Assembly (NCBI GenBank): GCA_963965975.1
Contig: OZ014417.1
Coordinates: 7,250,821-7,314,820 of the forward strand
DNA from: Xestospongia bergquistia
Taxonomy: Eukaryota; Porifera; Demospongiae; Haplosclerida; Petrosiidae
Length of the DNA: 64,000 bases
Direction: 5' to 3'
Shown here in pieces: positions 51,796 to 63,760 of this stretch (within the stretch, counting starts at the first letter, position 1; each line of letters begins with the position of its first letter). The translations under genes were made by a program, and so were the position numbers. The notes below the pieces were generated by a model that searched no databases, was not told the DNA's origin, and saw nothing but the letters and a program-made list of their open reading frames with translations.

Positions 51796-52230
51796 AGATT
51801 GACGGATGTGGGATCATGTAGAATTTGTAAATTGAGACAGACGTATAGATGACCGACGACAGGTGAGTGAATGTATACATAGTTATATCAAAATGAAACT
51901 AAAGCCATCCAGACACAAGGTTTATATACATACTATCATCAGTTAGTGTGATGGAAAACAAAAATGTGTTCATTTGTGTACTGAATGTTTTTGCAAACTC
52001 ATTGTGTGCTATGTTTATTATTAAAAGAATCTTGTACATGTGTGTACAGTATGTACTTGTAATAGGTGTTAATTTGAGTAAGTATGTAATTACAACACTG
52101 TTACTATTAAATGTAGATATGGCCAGCAAAAGGAGTCATCTTGCAATAACAATTATACAATAGTAATTGAGTTTAACACATGTTTGTACACTTAGGAAAG
52201 GGTGTTTTGGTATGTCACTTATCTCAAGTT

Positions 52231-52347
52231 TTATTCAGTATATAGACACAATAATTTGAAGAAGTTTGTCAGCAAAACTGCTGCTTTGTCATTTGTGCTT
52301 GTTGAAATTTGTTTGACTTGCCTGGCAATATAACAAGGCTCGTCAAC
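52231..52347 (-). CDS. possible last exon of an unidentified minus-strand gene
   Basis: A 39-codon open stretch follows a good acceptor (TTTATTTCAG), ends in TAA, and has AATAAA overlapping the stop at 52230-52235. The encoded end begins VDEPCYIARQVKQIS and continues hydrophilic, then LLTNFFKLLC. Composition is more coding-like than the surroundings. No upstream exon could be chained with confidence. It sits about 440 bp upstream of the gene B promoter. Family not recognised. Confidence 0.3.
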   Translation of the reverse strand, partial: VDEPCYIARQVKQISTSTNDKAAVLLTNFFKLLCLYTE

Positions 52348-53063
52348 CTGAAATAAACAATCTTCCTAAATTAATAAGTTATTTTAAGACACACAACTGG
52401 TTGAAAACTATAAGATATCAACAAGGCAATGGCTAATAATGTTTGGTTGCAGCATTAGGCAACAAAAGCACACCCTTCCCAAAGGACAAAACATGCCATC
52501 ACAAGAGACTAGAAAGAATAAGTACATGGAATATCTTATACCAATCTTTAATGGAACTTAGTTATTTAATTATTTATTACTCAACTTCATTAATTTAGCC
52601 TGCAGGCAAAATGACACTAATTTAAAACTAGTAGGCAAAGTGGGAGTAGACAAAGTGGGGCATTCCCAGATTATAGATCTGACATATATATATAACTTTT
52701 GTGGTAAGATTATGTTACCTGGCTAGAAACCTGCAATATGCCAATTACAACCAAACCACATTTTAATCTATAAGTGTGAACTATGCATTTAATACTATAC
52801 AAACATTATATTTGTAAATGCAAACAATTAAAATTCTGAGATCATAGTAAAATTAAACAGGCTAAGTAGAACTTACTTCATTAAATAATTAAGCTCACCT
52901 TGTTAGAACTATACCATTTGATCATTTCATTGCTCTTATACTTACTCCTCCCATTTAATTCAACTCGAGTACATTTCTACCATTTATTTCATTGACAGTC
53001 ATTGTTGCTATGACTAGCCATTTATTTCATTTAATTATCTTTATATTATTTTTATCATAGCAT

Positions 53064-53094
<31 letters not shown>

Positions 53095-53109
53095 AGATAA
53101 AGAGATTAA

Positions 53110-54110
53110 GAGAGAGAGAATAGTTTCTAGATTCAATCAATATCATGATTACATCATCAATGGTCCCTATAGTAGCCTGAGACCATGTGTTACTATTTTT
53201 AGTAAGAGATACAGAAGAGAGAGAGGGAGAAAGACAGAGAGAGTAGTTTCTAGTTTCAATCAATATAATGATTACATCATCAATGGTCCCTATATTAGCA
53301 CAAGACCATGTGTTAGTAAGAGAGATACAGAAGGGAGTTTCTAGATTCAATCAATATCATGATTACATCATCAATGGTCCCTATATTAGCACAAGACCAT
53401 GTGTTACTATTTTTAGTAAGAGATACAGAAGAGAGAGAGAGAGAGAGAGAGAGTAGTTTCTAGATTCAATCAATATAATGATTACATCATCAATGGTCCC
53501 TGTATTAGCCTGAGACCATGTGTTACTATTTTTAGTAAGAGATACAGAAGAGAGAGAGAGAGAGAGAGTAGTTTCTAGATTCAATCAATATAATGATTAC
53601 ATCATCAATGGTCCCTGTATTAGCCCGAGACCATGTGTTACTATTTTTAGTAAGAGATACAGAAGAGAGAGAGAGAGAGAGAGTAGTTTCTAGATTCAAT
53701 CAATATCATGATTACATCATCAATGGTCCCTGTATTAGCCTGAGACCATGTGTTACTATTTTTAGTAAGAGATACAGAAGAGAGAGAGAGAGAGAGAGTA
53801 GTTTCTAGATTCAATCAATATCATGATTACATCATCAATGGTCCATGTATTAGCCTGAGACCATGTGTTACTATTTTTAGTAAGAGATACAGAAGAGAGA
53901 GAGAGAGTAGTTTCTAGATTCAATCAATATCATGATTACATCATCAATGGTCCCTATATTAGCCCAAGACCATGTGTTACTATTTTTAATAAGAGATACA
54001 GGAGAGAGAGAGAGAGAGAGAGTAGTTTCTAGATTCAATCAATATCATGATTACATCATCCCTATAGTAGTATGAGACCATGTGTTACTATTTTTAGTAA
54101 AAAATGTTGT
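53110..54110. repeat. 112-bp satellite with GA spacers
   Basis: Nine direct copies of a roughly 90-bp core (TAGTTTCTAGATTCAATCAA ... CCATGTGTTACTATTTTTAG), separated by AGAGATACAGAAG plus variable (GA)n. The copies near 53330 (shorter) and 54022 (internal deletion) are abnormal. A (TG)n run at about 53066-53095 flanks the array. No coding role. Confidence 0.85.
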
Positions 54111-54225
54111 CACATCAGTCCCGCCCACACATAGATAGTATATCACATGTTGACTTGTGAATATTATAAAATATCAATTATGTTACTATAACTATATTTA
54201 TACAGGAAATGGTTGAAATAGACAA

Positions 54226-54280
54226 TAGTCTCCCACTTAAAATTCTAAATGCTTATATGATATTTTCATGTGGGAGACTA
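54226..54280. repeat. 55-bp perfect-stem hairpin
   Basis: TAGTCTCCCAC at 54226-54236 is exactly inverted at 54270-54280, with a 33-base loop. Adjacent TA dinucleotides could be a target duplication, so a very small MITE-like hairpin is possible. A related GGGAGACTA occurs singly near 55532. Confidence 0.45.
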
Positions 54281-55033
54281 TACTTGTAATTGATGAGGCA
54301 TGCTAACCATCTATATTATAGTTACAAATATAATAACAATAGTGACAATTTATAATATACATGTTAATCTCTATCAAGTAGTGTCATAAAGATAATAATG
54401 TGATATGTAGTACATAACTCAAACATGTGGCATATCTCTACCTCACTACTGTGACACATCTAATTTAATACCATAGGCTGCCAGGAGGAAGCATCTATGT
54501 ATACATAAAAACATAGCCTTTACATAATAACTGTAGGTTGACATACATAATTATATCCCATTATTGTAACATACATGTACTGTAATAAAAGTCCTTACCA
54601 TATAGTATATAATATGATGTCTGTGTATTTCATGATCTTACATTTGATGTTCTGACTAAATGATCTGATTAACCACTTCTGTACATCAGTTATATTACAG
54701 ATTGACATAAATTACACATGCTCTATGGTACACTGAACATAATATAACCGACTACAGTATTTGTATTGAACTAACATATTAATAGAACTGACATTCTGTA
54801 TATGTAGCATCAATATTATGTATAGTGTATGTTAGTTCTGTGACATATACACACATACATCATGTATTGTACTATAGTCAATCCAGGAAGTCCACTATGA
54901 TGTAGTGACTATAAGTATTCTTAATTATATTCATGACTCATATACACTGAATGGCAAATCTTTGTATAATTAACTACCATTCAAGGTTCAAGGTATTAGT
55001 TAACACAAATCTTTCCAGTACCATAACTGTTAG

Positions 55034-55315
55034 TTAACACCAAGTTGGGGTCATCAATATTGTACTAATTGCTTCATAAATACAACCTTCAACTTCAAAA
55101 AGGCTTTTGTGATTTGCTTGTTGTGTGTGGCTTCTATTTAATTTATAACTTATAATTTCACACCCATTATACATTCCTCCCTGGAAATATGATATGTGAA
55201 CCAAAAGTCGACTCAATGACACTGCAAATACCATGGGCAAACATCCACCCTCATTTACATAATAATTCACTTCCTTACATAGTTCTGATACATGTGACCT
55301 AGTTCCAATACACAT
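55034..55315 (-). CDS. unidentified 93-codon ORF
   Basis: This ORF is open on the minus strand and more balanced in composition than its AT-rich surroundings, with segments such as SHVSELCKEVNYYVNEGG, VFAVSLSRLLVHISYFQGG and FEVEGCIYEAI. It ends shortly after MTPTWC. No signal peptide, clear splice acceptor or known domain is seen. It could be a single exon, a gene fragment or chance. Confidence 0.25.
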   Translation of the reverse strand: MCIGTRSHVSELCKEVNYYVNEGGCLPMVFAVSLSRLLVHISYFQGGMYNGCEIISYKLNRSHTQQANHKSLFEVEGCIYEAISTILMTPTWC

Positions 55316-55965
55316 AATACAATCTTTAATAACATTACAAATAGAATGATCATGGTATGTATAATGTAATTTACATATAGTAGTAACATGATCAATGAGT
55401 GTATATTCATATAGTTTAATTTATATTCATTATTAATTATATTAGGTTTATACAGCAGCAAACGACTGTAGGAAAGCAAGCACATGTGGTTAATGATAAT
55501 TAATAAAAGTGTAAAATTCAAGTCTCATTTAAAGGGAGACTATCAGCTATATCTTAGTCCATCCTGCAGGGATACCCTACCAAACGTATGCTGATAATCA
55601 CCTTAAAGGTCATAATGGATTGCAGACGCTGTCCTATCAAGTTTTAGATATTACTGTTCTAGAAACATTCACTTCCTACAGTGGCAATTACCATAGTAAT
55701 CTCACAGTGTCAGTGAAACATCACTGTACATTGTTGGCAAGGGTTCTCCTTGTGTTATTTACGTTTACATGAAGTAATGATGATAGCATAGAGTAGTGAC
55801 TGATTTTAATAGTGAGACAATAAGTAGTAGTATAGTTTGATAGGCATTCTTAATAATATTCATAATATGGAATGACTCACATACCAACCAAATCACAGAA
55901 GCCTGACTGACATGCACATAATCGAACTGACCAAAATATTTGTAATATAACTATCATTTATAGTG

Positions 55966-56200
55966 TATATTAGTTCTATTATGTACAGTGTATATCAGTT
56001 CTATTATGTACAGTGTATATCAGTTCTATTATGTACAGTGTATGTTAGTTCTATTATGTACTGTGTATATCAGTTCTATTATGTACAGTGTATATCAGTT
56101 CTATTATGTATAGTGTATGTTAGTTCTATTATGTACAGTGTATATCAGTTCTATTATGTACAGTGTATGTTAGTTATTTTATGTACAGTATATGTCAGCT
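55966..56200. repeat. 25-bp minisatellite
   Basis: About nine tandem copies of AGTTCTATTATGTACAGTGTATATC with TATGTT variants. A single related copy (TAGTGTATGTTAGTTCTG) occurs at about 54820-54842. Confidence 0.8.
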
Positions 56201-57420
56201 TGTTTTGGTTTGTTATAAGATCCATTAACTTGTTCTTAAATTAATTGAATTAATTGGGCTATTTGGTTGGTTGTTATATGATGTGACAGGCTTTGGTGAA
56301 GATTGGAGACACAAAAGTAGTAATTTGAAATACTTCATAGCATCAATTTTGTATCACGTGAAATTAGTGACAGGTGTTATTATCCAATAACATTGTTACT
56401 TCAATAGTATGAATTACTTACAAATACTATGTAGTTTAATCAAAATTTTAACTCACTATGAATATTATTAAAACTAGTATATACTGGTCTATATAGTAAT
56501 AGTCTCTAAGGCAGTATGGTTTGGTACAGACAGGAAAATAAGTATCCTCATTAGAGAAATGACTGATACAATTACTGTAAACTAGTATATTGTCCATTGT
56601 CTAGATGTAAAGAGTTTACTATCCATTACATTAACCAATAATGGTTAAGTTCTCAATCCAGTAGTCTCCGTCCTCATTAGTATAATGCTGTTCGATGTCC
56701 TTGTGCAATCCTGTAAGTGTTAGGATTACAACAATTATGTTTGGAAGTAGAATTGCTACCAGGACTCAGTACATGTACACAGTTGGTATTATAGACATAT
56801 ACAGATATGTAGTTACTTAATGACCTTCTAATGATAACAAAGAGGGACAAGAATAGACTTTTTTATTCACCTAAAGAAGTAACATTACCACATACACCAT
56901 TCAAAGTATTGGATACTTAGTTGTAGTCATAGGACAGTGGCTTGATTATCGAGATAGATAATGACCATTTGTTTTATAGAATAATGAATATAGTTAAAAT
57001 ATAACACATTATATAAATTCCACAGTTAGAAGGAAGAAGGGTACCATGGTCAATAAATATTTATAACCTCAATTTGTGTCATCCATCTACAACTATGTAC
57101 AGAAGTTGGAATGTAAAAAGAAGCTTAATCCCTTAAAATAACTTACAGTACATGTACTTACCTCAATTTGCGTCATTGTCATCATAAAAAGATCACAGTT
57201 GACCAATAAACCTGCAATAGTACTGAAATACATTAAGACAATAGTACTGAAATACACATTGAAGATAATATTCTATAGTACATGTCCTGCAACACTTTAT
57301 CTATTGTGAGAATACATAATACTAAAGAAACTCTAAATTTCAGCAGAAACTTCTATAATATTAACAAAGTGTCTGTTAATATATTAGGCATAGTAATTCT
57401 AAATTCCTTAAATTATTTTC

Positions 57421-58425
57421 TTAGCACATCTAACTTTAAAGGAACAACTATATGACAAAGGTCCAATGTTTGGTTATTGATAATGAGCTAAGGATCAATG
57501 GTATATTCAGTACTCAGTACATCACAGGGGTAACTATGATGTTCCAGATGACACCGCACGTGGAGGTAGTGCTTTATTGCTGTCTCCCCACCCTTCCACC
57601 CTCTCATTCTCTGAAAGGCCACATCAATATGACTGTTTCACAAACTAGTAGGGAGGGCTTAAAATTTTATTGACATACAAGTTCATGCTCTGCAGCTGGT
57701 AAATTGTAGATCAATATCGTGAATCTGTTCACAAGAAAGCCAACCATTTCCACATTCAAGATGACCGAAGAGAACCATATTCACATTGACTATTAATTAT
57801 AATATGGTAGATACATCATGATTAATACAACAGATACAAAAGGGTTAATACATTATGATTGTTTTACAGACACTGGGGTTACATACACACAAGGAAGTTA
57901 ATGCACACCAAGATTAATACAACAGACACAAAAGGATTGATGCATTACGATTATCAACAGACACTGGGGCTAAATACACTTCAGAAGGTTGACGCACATC
58001 ATGATTAATGTAACAGACAAATCAAGAGGTTTAATATATCAGGATATAACATGACACATCAGACTCAAGGAGGTTAATAATACACTAGACACAAGAAGGT
58101 TACAACACACATCAGAACAACTTGTACAAGGGAATTAATACACACAGGATTATACAACATGACACATGGGGGTTAAATATACATACATCAGACAAAGAGG
58201 TTTATACACATCAAGATTAATATGACAGCAGTTTAATACACATACATCAGATACATAATAATTATAATAATAATAATAATAATAATAAGTGTTAATTCAT
58301 ATACATCAGATACATAATAATTATAATAATAATAATAATAATAATAAGTGTTAATACATATACATCAGATACATAATAATAATAATAATAATAATAATAT
58401 GTGTTAATTCATATACATCAGATAC

Positions 58426-58474
<49 letters not shown>

Positions 58475-58575
58475 GTTTTTAATATATATTAGTCTAAAAC
58501 GATGCATTCTGATTTCTTTTTTATAATAATAATAATAATAATAATAATAAGTGTTAATACATATACATCAGATAC

Positions 58576-58606
<31 letters not shown>

Positions 58607-58631
58607 GTGTTAATACATATACATCAGATAC

Positions 58632-58662
<31 letters not shown>

Positions 58663-58687
58663 GTGTTAATACATATACATCAGATAC

Positions 58688-58724
<37 letters not shown>

Positions 58725-58849
58725 GTGTTAATACACATACATCAGATATATAATAATAATAATAATAATAAGTGTTAATACACATACATCAGATACATAA
58801 TAATAATAATAATAATAATAATAAGTGTTAATACACATGCATCAGATAC

Positions 58850-58880
<31 letters not shown>

Positions 58881-59614
58881 GTGTTAATACATATACAACA
58901 CAGGTTAATTACTATGACACGTTAGACACGAGGAGGTTAAATAAACATCAAAACTGACATAGGAGGTTAAAACAACATCAGACAGTCACACAGAAGGTTA
59001 ATAATATACATTAATAAATTACACACAAGACAAGAGATGGTTACAATGACATCAGAAAAAATCGCATAAATACAAACAGACAAAAATACAAGGGATTGTA
59101 GTATGTGGGAGGGTCAGATCAAGTTTAATATCAAAAAATAATTGTAATAAATAAGGTGGTCATGAAAAGGTCAATTAAAATATGTATGAAGGGTCGCATC
59201 AGGAAGGTCATGATATCAAGTTAATATCATGACTCAGTTATATGATTGTCATCCAGTGATAAAGTCATATATGATCCTGGTATTATTGACTGAGGTCATA
59301 TATAAAGGGCAAGTTTAATACATACCTTCACAAAATACAACGATGAAAAAGACACAAGGAAATTAGATAAAAGATGAATAAAAGCAAAGCAATGCTGAGA
59401 CAATGCATGAACTCTTCTTCACTATTCAGATCAACACCAAGCTGCCTACTAATGCCGGCCTCAAACCTACAGCTGGCCATACAAATCTTTGACAAGTTAT
59501 TGATGTTCATGTCTAAAACAAACTATATTAACCTCAAGACTCACGAGGCACGATACATTTGATGTCCATCTCCACAATAAGCCTAAGTTAACCTCAATAT
59601 TAACGATGCATGAT
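57421..59614. other. 2.2-kb segment present only in CDK9 unit 1
   Basis: Unmatched in unit 2. It contains degenerate GGTTAATACAC-type repeats (about 57830-59060) and the TAA arrays. It also holds two minus-strand exon-like stretches. One, about 57698-57785, ends in a stop followed by AATAAA and includes FGHLECGNGWLSCEQIHDID. The other, about 59370-59519, includes MASCRFEAGISRQLGVDLNS after a TTTTAG acceptor. They could belong to one small gene or a decayed insert. No family recognised. Confidence 0.35.
58240..58890. repeat. compound TAA / 29-bp array
   Basis: About ten alternations of (TAA/ATA)8-16 with GTGTTAATACATATACATCAGATACATAA. The interspersed unit resembles the degenerate GTTAATACAC repeats on either side (57830-58240 and 58890-59060), suggesting a larger ancient array invaded by triplet expansion. 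Confidence 0.8.
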
Positions 59615-59984
59615 ACAATGATCTTAGTTGTATAGGTTCTGTGAGCTCATTAGTTCAATCATTTCAGGTGGATGGCAAAAGTTTGTACAATCCTCTGTAG
59701 GAGATAAGTCTTTCACACCTTCCTTTGTAATTACTCAATGGCACAGTTGTACATATTTTAGACAAAGTGCTAAAAAAGTTCTAAACATTTTTTAAATGTG
59801 CTTTAAAAAGTGCTAAACTGTTCAAAACATTTTAAAATGTGCTAAAAAAGTGTTACATAATTTCTAGCGCTAAAATGATGCTAAAAGTCTTGCTCATGTC
59901 CTAAATTTAGCATTGATTGTGCCAATCTGGTAACACTGATTCTCCGAAGTGCATTATAACTTTGTCGAAGGTGGAGCTCTAGCC

Positions 59985-61804
59985 ATGATGAGCCGCAGTT
60001 CAGTTGGACCAGTTCGTGGTTCTGCCAATTTTCCATATTGTCCAGAAGTCTCTAAATATGAAAAACTAGCTAAAGTTGGTCAAGGAACATTTGGGTAAGT
60101 CATGAACGCGAAAGATCTTTTATTTGAATAGATATCTATAAATTAATTGAATCTTGATATATTTTTAGGGAGGTATTCAAGGCACGAGATCGCGAGACAG
60201 GTCGTCTTGTAGCTTTAAAGAAAGTATGTATGGACAAAGAGAAAAAAGGGGTAAGTATAAACATTATATTGCATCAGTAATTCTGGCAATATTTGAATAG
60301 CCTTAAATTCTAATTAATTTGAAATGTAAATGTATTAATTAATGTTACATTAAAGCATATTTCTATCTGCTAGGACACAATCCAAAGTTTATATAATATC
60401 ACTTGATGTGGTGACAATTCTCTTATACTATAGAGTTAATATTCTTATACTAGAGTTAATATAGTCATGATGTTTGCTCCATGTAGTACACACGACCACA
60501 TAATGTGGTATAATGTGGTCTTCCTACCTATAAATACACCTGCACTTGAAAACAGACTAGTTTACAATGAGCATACAACACATGGATGAAGTATAGTGTA
60601 ATATTTTGAAATATTGTCTAATAATGGTATCCTGTTTATGACGGTAGTTTGTGCTAACAACATGGACTTATAATTTAATAACTAGTTATAACTTAATGAG
60701 CTAACCTATTTAGTTTCCACTAACTGTCAAATGTGTTGTAAGGCACTAGACAAGTACTAATACTTACTATATTGAGGTTACTATAATTATGTACATGTTA
60801 TTTATAAATTTCCTTAATTTTAGTTTCCGATAACAGCATTGAGAGAAATACGTATACTACAGGTACTAAAACACAAAAACATCATCAATTTGGTTGAAGT
60901 ATGTCGTACCAAAGGTAACCCTTACTACACACAAAGACACCATTGTTGTTATGATTACATCTTTTCTACAGCTACTCCCTACAGTAGAGACAAAGGGAGC
61001 ATTTACTTGGTGTTGGATTTCTGTGAACACGATTTGGCTGGTCTTCTTGAATGTAAAGAAGTCCATTTCTCTCTGGGTGAAATCAAAAATATTATGCAAC
61101 AACTCTTTAATGCTCTTTTTTACATACATGTCAATAACATACTACATCGCGACATGAAGTCATCTAATATTTTGATGACACGTACCGGAGAATTGAAGCT
61201 TGCAGATTTTGGACTAGCTCGTGCATTAAATAAAGGCCCAAATCAACGTTACACTAATGGAGTAGTAACATTGTGGTACCGTCCTCCTGAACTCTTATTG
61301 GGTGAGCAAAATTATGGCCCTCCAGTTGATATGTGGAGTGCTGGATGCATTATGGCCGAGATGTGGACTCGACGTCCGATACTGCAAGGAAATACAGAAC
61401 AAAAACAAATTACTCTTATATGTCAATTGTGTGGATCAATTATTCCCGAGGAATGGCCAGGAGTTGATAAACTTGAACATTATCAAAAGTTGGAACTGCC
61501 AGCTAAAGAGAATAGGAAAGTACGAGAGCGTCTCCGTCATTTTGTTGAAGATCCTTATGCACTAGACCTCATTGAGAAACTTCTAGTTTTGGATCCAAAA
61601 AAAAGAATTGATGCTGATGCCGCTTTGGAACATGATTTCTTTTGGAAAGATCCGCTTCCAACAGATCTCACTCGTACTTTATCAGCACTCCGCAGTTCAA
61701 TGTTTGTAATGCATACTGGAAGTCATAGACCAGTAGTTGCTCCACGACCTGGTCGACTACCTTCAAATGTAGTAGCCAGTCATCTTCGTGATCGTGTATT
61801 TTAA
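59985..61804 (+). CDS. CDK9: cyclin-dependent kinase 9 (P-TEFb catalytic subunit)
   Basis: Exons 59985-60094, 60169-60250, 60824-60914 and 60972-61804 give 1116 nt, 371 residues, matching the usual CDK9 length. Visible features: glycine loop KVGQGTFGEVFKAR, VALKKV-type lysine segment, PITALREIRIL helix (PITALRE motif), CRTK, CEHDLAGLL, HRDMKSSNI catalytic loop, LADFGLARA, T-loop NQRYTNGVVTLWYRPPE with the activating Thr, WTRRPILQGNTEQ, DPYALDLI, and a C terminus ending DRVF as in other CDK9. With cyclin T this kinase phosphorylates the RNA polymerase II tail to release paused elongation. It is known as an essential nuclear kinase. The first of two adjacent ATGs was chosen. The last intron (60915-60971) is only 57 nt and open in frame, so a read-through product is conceivable; the known family sequence supports splicing. 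A possible ATTAAA poly(A) signal lies at 61864. Confidence 0.95.
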
Positions 61805-62210
61805 TTGTCATAGCTGTTTTTTATCAATTTTATTGTTACTGACATAACAATAATGATATCATTATTAAATCATCAAAACGAACAAAAGGGAGGGAATGTA
61901 TTGAGGGATATATATGTATATAAAAAAAATTGAGATCATTTTAAAACCCTAATATGAGTTGAAACTATTATTACAGTAAAAGAAGACAACTCTGGTGAAT
62001 TGTCTCAAAAACAATAAGTCCAGCTAGAACATCAGATATACATGAATAGAGGTTTTTATCACCTAAAGAAGTAACATTACCACATATACCATTCAAAGTA
62101 TTGGATACTTAGTTGTAGTCATAGGACAGTGGGTTGATTATCGAGATAGATAATGACCATTTGTTTTATAGAATAATGAATATAGTTAAAATATATAAAT
62201 TCCACAGTTA
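61805..62210 (+). other. 3' region of CDK9 and start of duplication unit 2
   Basis: The 3' UTR includes ATTAAA at 61864-61869. Unique sequence continues to about 62050, where similarity to 56866-57050 begins. No gene is seen. Confidence 0.5.
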
Positions 62211-62552
62211 GGTCTACTTACTATACAACATAGATAGCATTGAAAATAAGTAGTTACTTCAGTGACAAGTCTAATGTTCTCATGTTTCATAATTCAGTTG
62301 AAGTCTTGATCTTCTCTTTACAGGATGAAGTTATGTTTAGAAAACAAAAAGAAATAAGGTCATATTTTTTATTGATGGAGTGTTTTCATTAGTTTTATTC
62401 CCAAGGAACCTCATGTCAGCAGCTGAGATCATTGAACAGCTTACTAATCGAATGCCATATCTTTTGTAATACAATCATATCTTTACATTATAGTGATAAA
62501 CTGTATTAATTACAAACTTCTATCAAATGTGTATACCATACACAAGTAGACC
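62211..62552. mobile_element. 342-bp MITE-like insertion in unit 2
   Basis: It begins GGTCTACTT (62211-62219) and ends AAGTAGACC (62544-62552), a perfect 9-bp inverted terminus with partial extension. The flanks join into the uninterrupted unit 1 sequence around 57030 (CACAGTTAGAAGGAAG), so it is an insertion relative to unit 1 or was lost there. A TA target site is possible but flank substitutions blur it. Internally, two short exon-like stretches occur: DEVMFRKQKEIR after a TTTACAG, and NLMSAAEIIEQLTNRMPYLL before a stop. No transposase, so non-autonomous if mobile. Confidence 0.5.
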
Positions 62553-62749
62553 TGAAAGGAAGAAGGGTACCATGGTCGATAAATATTTAGACTGTACTAA
62601 CCTCAATTTGTGTCATCCATCTACAACTATGTACAGAAATTGGAATGTAAAAAGCTTAATCCCTTAAAATAACTTACAATACATGTACTTACCTCAATTT
62701 GCGTCATTGTCATCATAAAAAGATCACACACAGTCGAGCAATAAACCTG

Positions 62750-63130
62750 CAATAGTACTGAAATACATTAAGACAATAATACTGAAATACATTAAGACAA
62801 TAATACTGAAATACATTAAGACAATAATACTGAAATACATTAAGACAATAATACTGAAATACATTAAGACAATAATACTGAAATACATTAAGACAATAGT
62901 ACTGAAATACATTAAGACAATAATACTGAAATACATTAAGACAATAATACTGAAATACATTAAGACAATAATACTGAAATACATTAAGACAATAATACTG
63001 AAATACATTAAGACAATAATACTGAAATACATTAAGACAATAATACTGAAATACATTAAGACAATAATACTGAAATACATTAAGACAATAATACTGAAAT
63101 ACATTAAGACAATAATACTGAAATACATTG
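62750..63130. repeat. 24-bp minisatellite expanded in unit 2
   Basis: About 15-16 near-perfect copies of TACTGAAATACATTAAGACA plus AATA. The unit 1 counterpart at 57218-57262 has only two copies. The array is open on the minus strand as an eight-residue repeat, which is a by-product of the period. Confidence 0.9.
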
Positions 63131-63454
63131 AAGATAATATTCTATAGTACATCTCCTGCAACACTTTATCTCTAAAAAATATACCTCTAATTGTTAAAAT
63201 ACGTAATACTAAACAATACTTTAATTCAGCAGAAACTTCTATAATATTGACAATGTCTAGAATTATATTAGGCATAATAATTCTAAATTCCATAATTAAA
63301 TTATTTACAATGATCTTAGTTGTATAGGTTCTGTGAGCTCATTAGTTCAATCATTTCAAGTGGAGGGCAAAAGTTTGTACAATCCTCTGTAGGAGATAAG
63401 TCTTTCACACCTTCCTTTGTAATTACTCAATGGCACAGTTGTACATATTTTAGA

Positions 63455-63625
63455 GATAGTGCTAAAAAAGTTCAAAACATTTTAAAATGTGCTTTAAAAA
63501 GTGTTAAAAATGTTCAAAACATTTTAAAATGTGATTTAAAAAGTGTTAAAAATGTTCAAAACATTTTAAAATGTGATTTAAAAAGTGTTAAAAAATGTTC
63601 AAAACATTTTAAAATGTGCTAAAAT
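63455..63625. repeat. 35-bp repeat upstream of second CDK9
   Basis: About four copies of AAAATGTTCAAAACATTTTA followed by AAATGTGATTTAAAAAGTG, each containing a palindromic AAAATGTT/AACATTTT core. The unit 1 counterpart (about 59765-59850) has about two. It lies about 140-300 bp before the CDK9 start codon, so it could affect the promoter. Confidence 0.8.
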
Positions 63626-63760
63626 GTGTTACATAACTTCTAGTGCTAAAATGATACTAAAAGTCTTGCTTATGTCCTAAATTTTTTACTGATTGTGCCA
63701 ATCTGGTAACACTGATTCTCCGAAGTGCATTATAACTTTGTCGAAGGTGGAACTCTAGCC

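Noticed and set aside
55963-56244. 93-codon plus-strand YQFYYVQCIS repeat ORF
   Set aside because: Translation of the 25-bp minisatellite, not a gene.
60866-61565. Overlapping alternative ORFs within CDK9
   Set aside because: Shadow frames of the kinase exon; the CDK9 frame explains the conservation fully.
62724-63293. 189-codon minus-strand ORF with eight-residue repeat
   Set aside because: Product of the 24-bp minisatellite; the same site in unit 1 has only two repeats and no such ORF.
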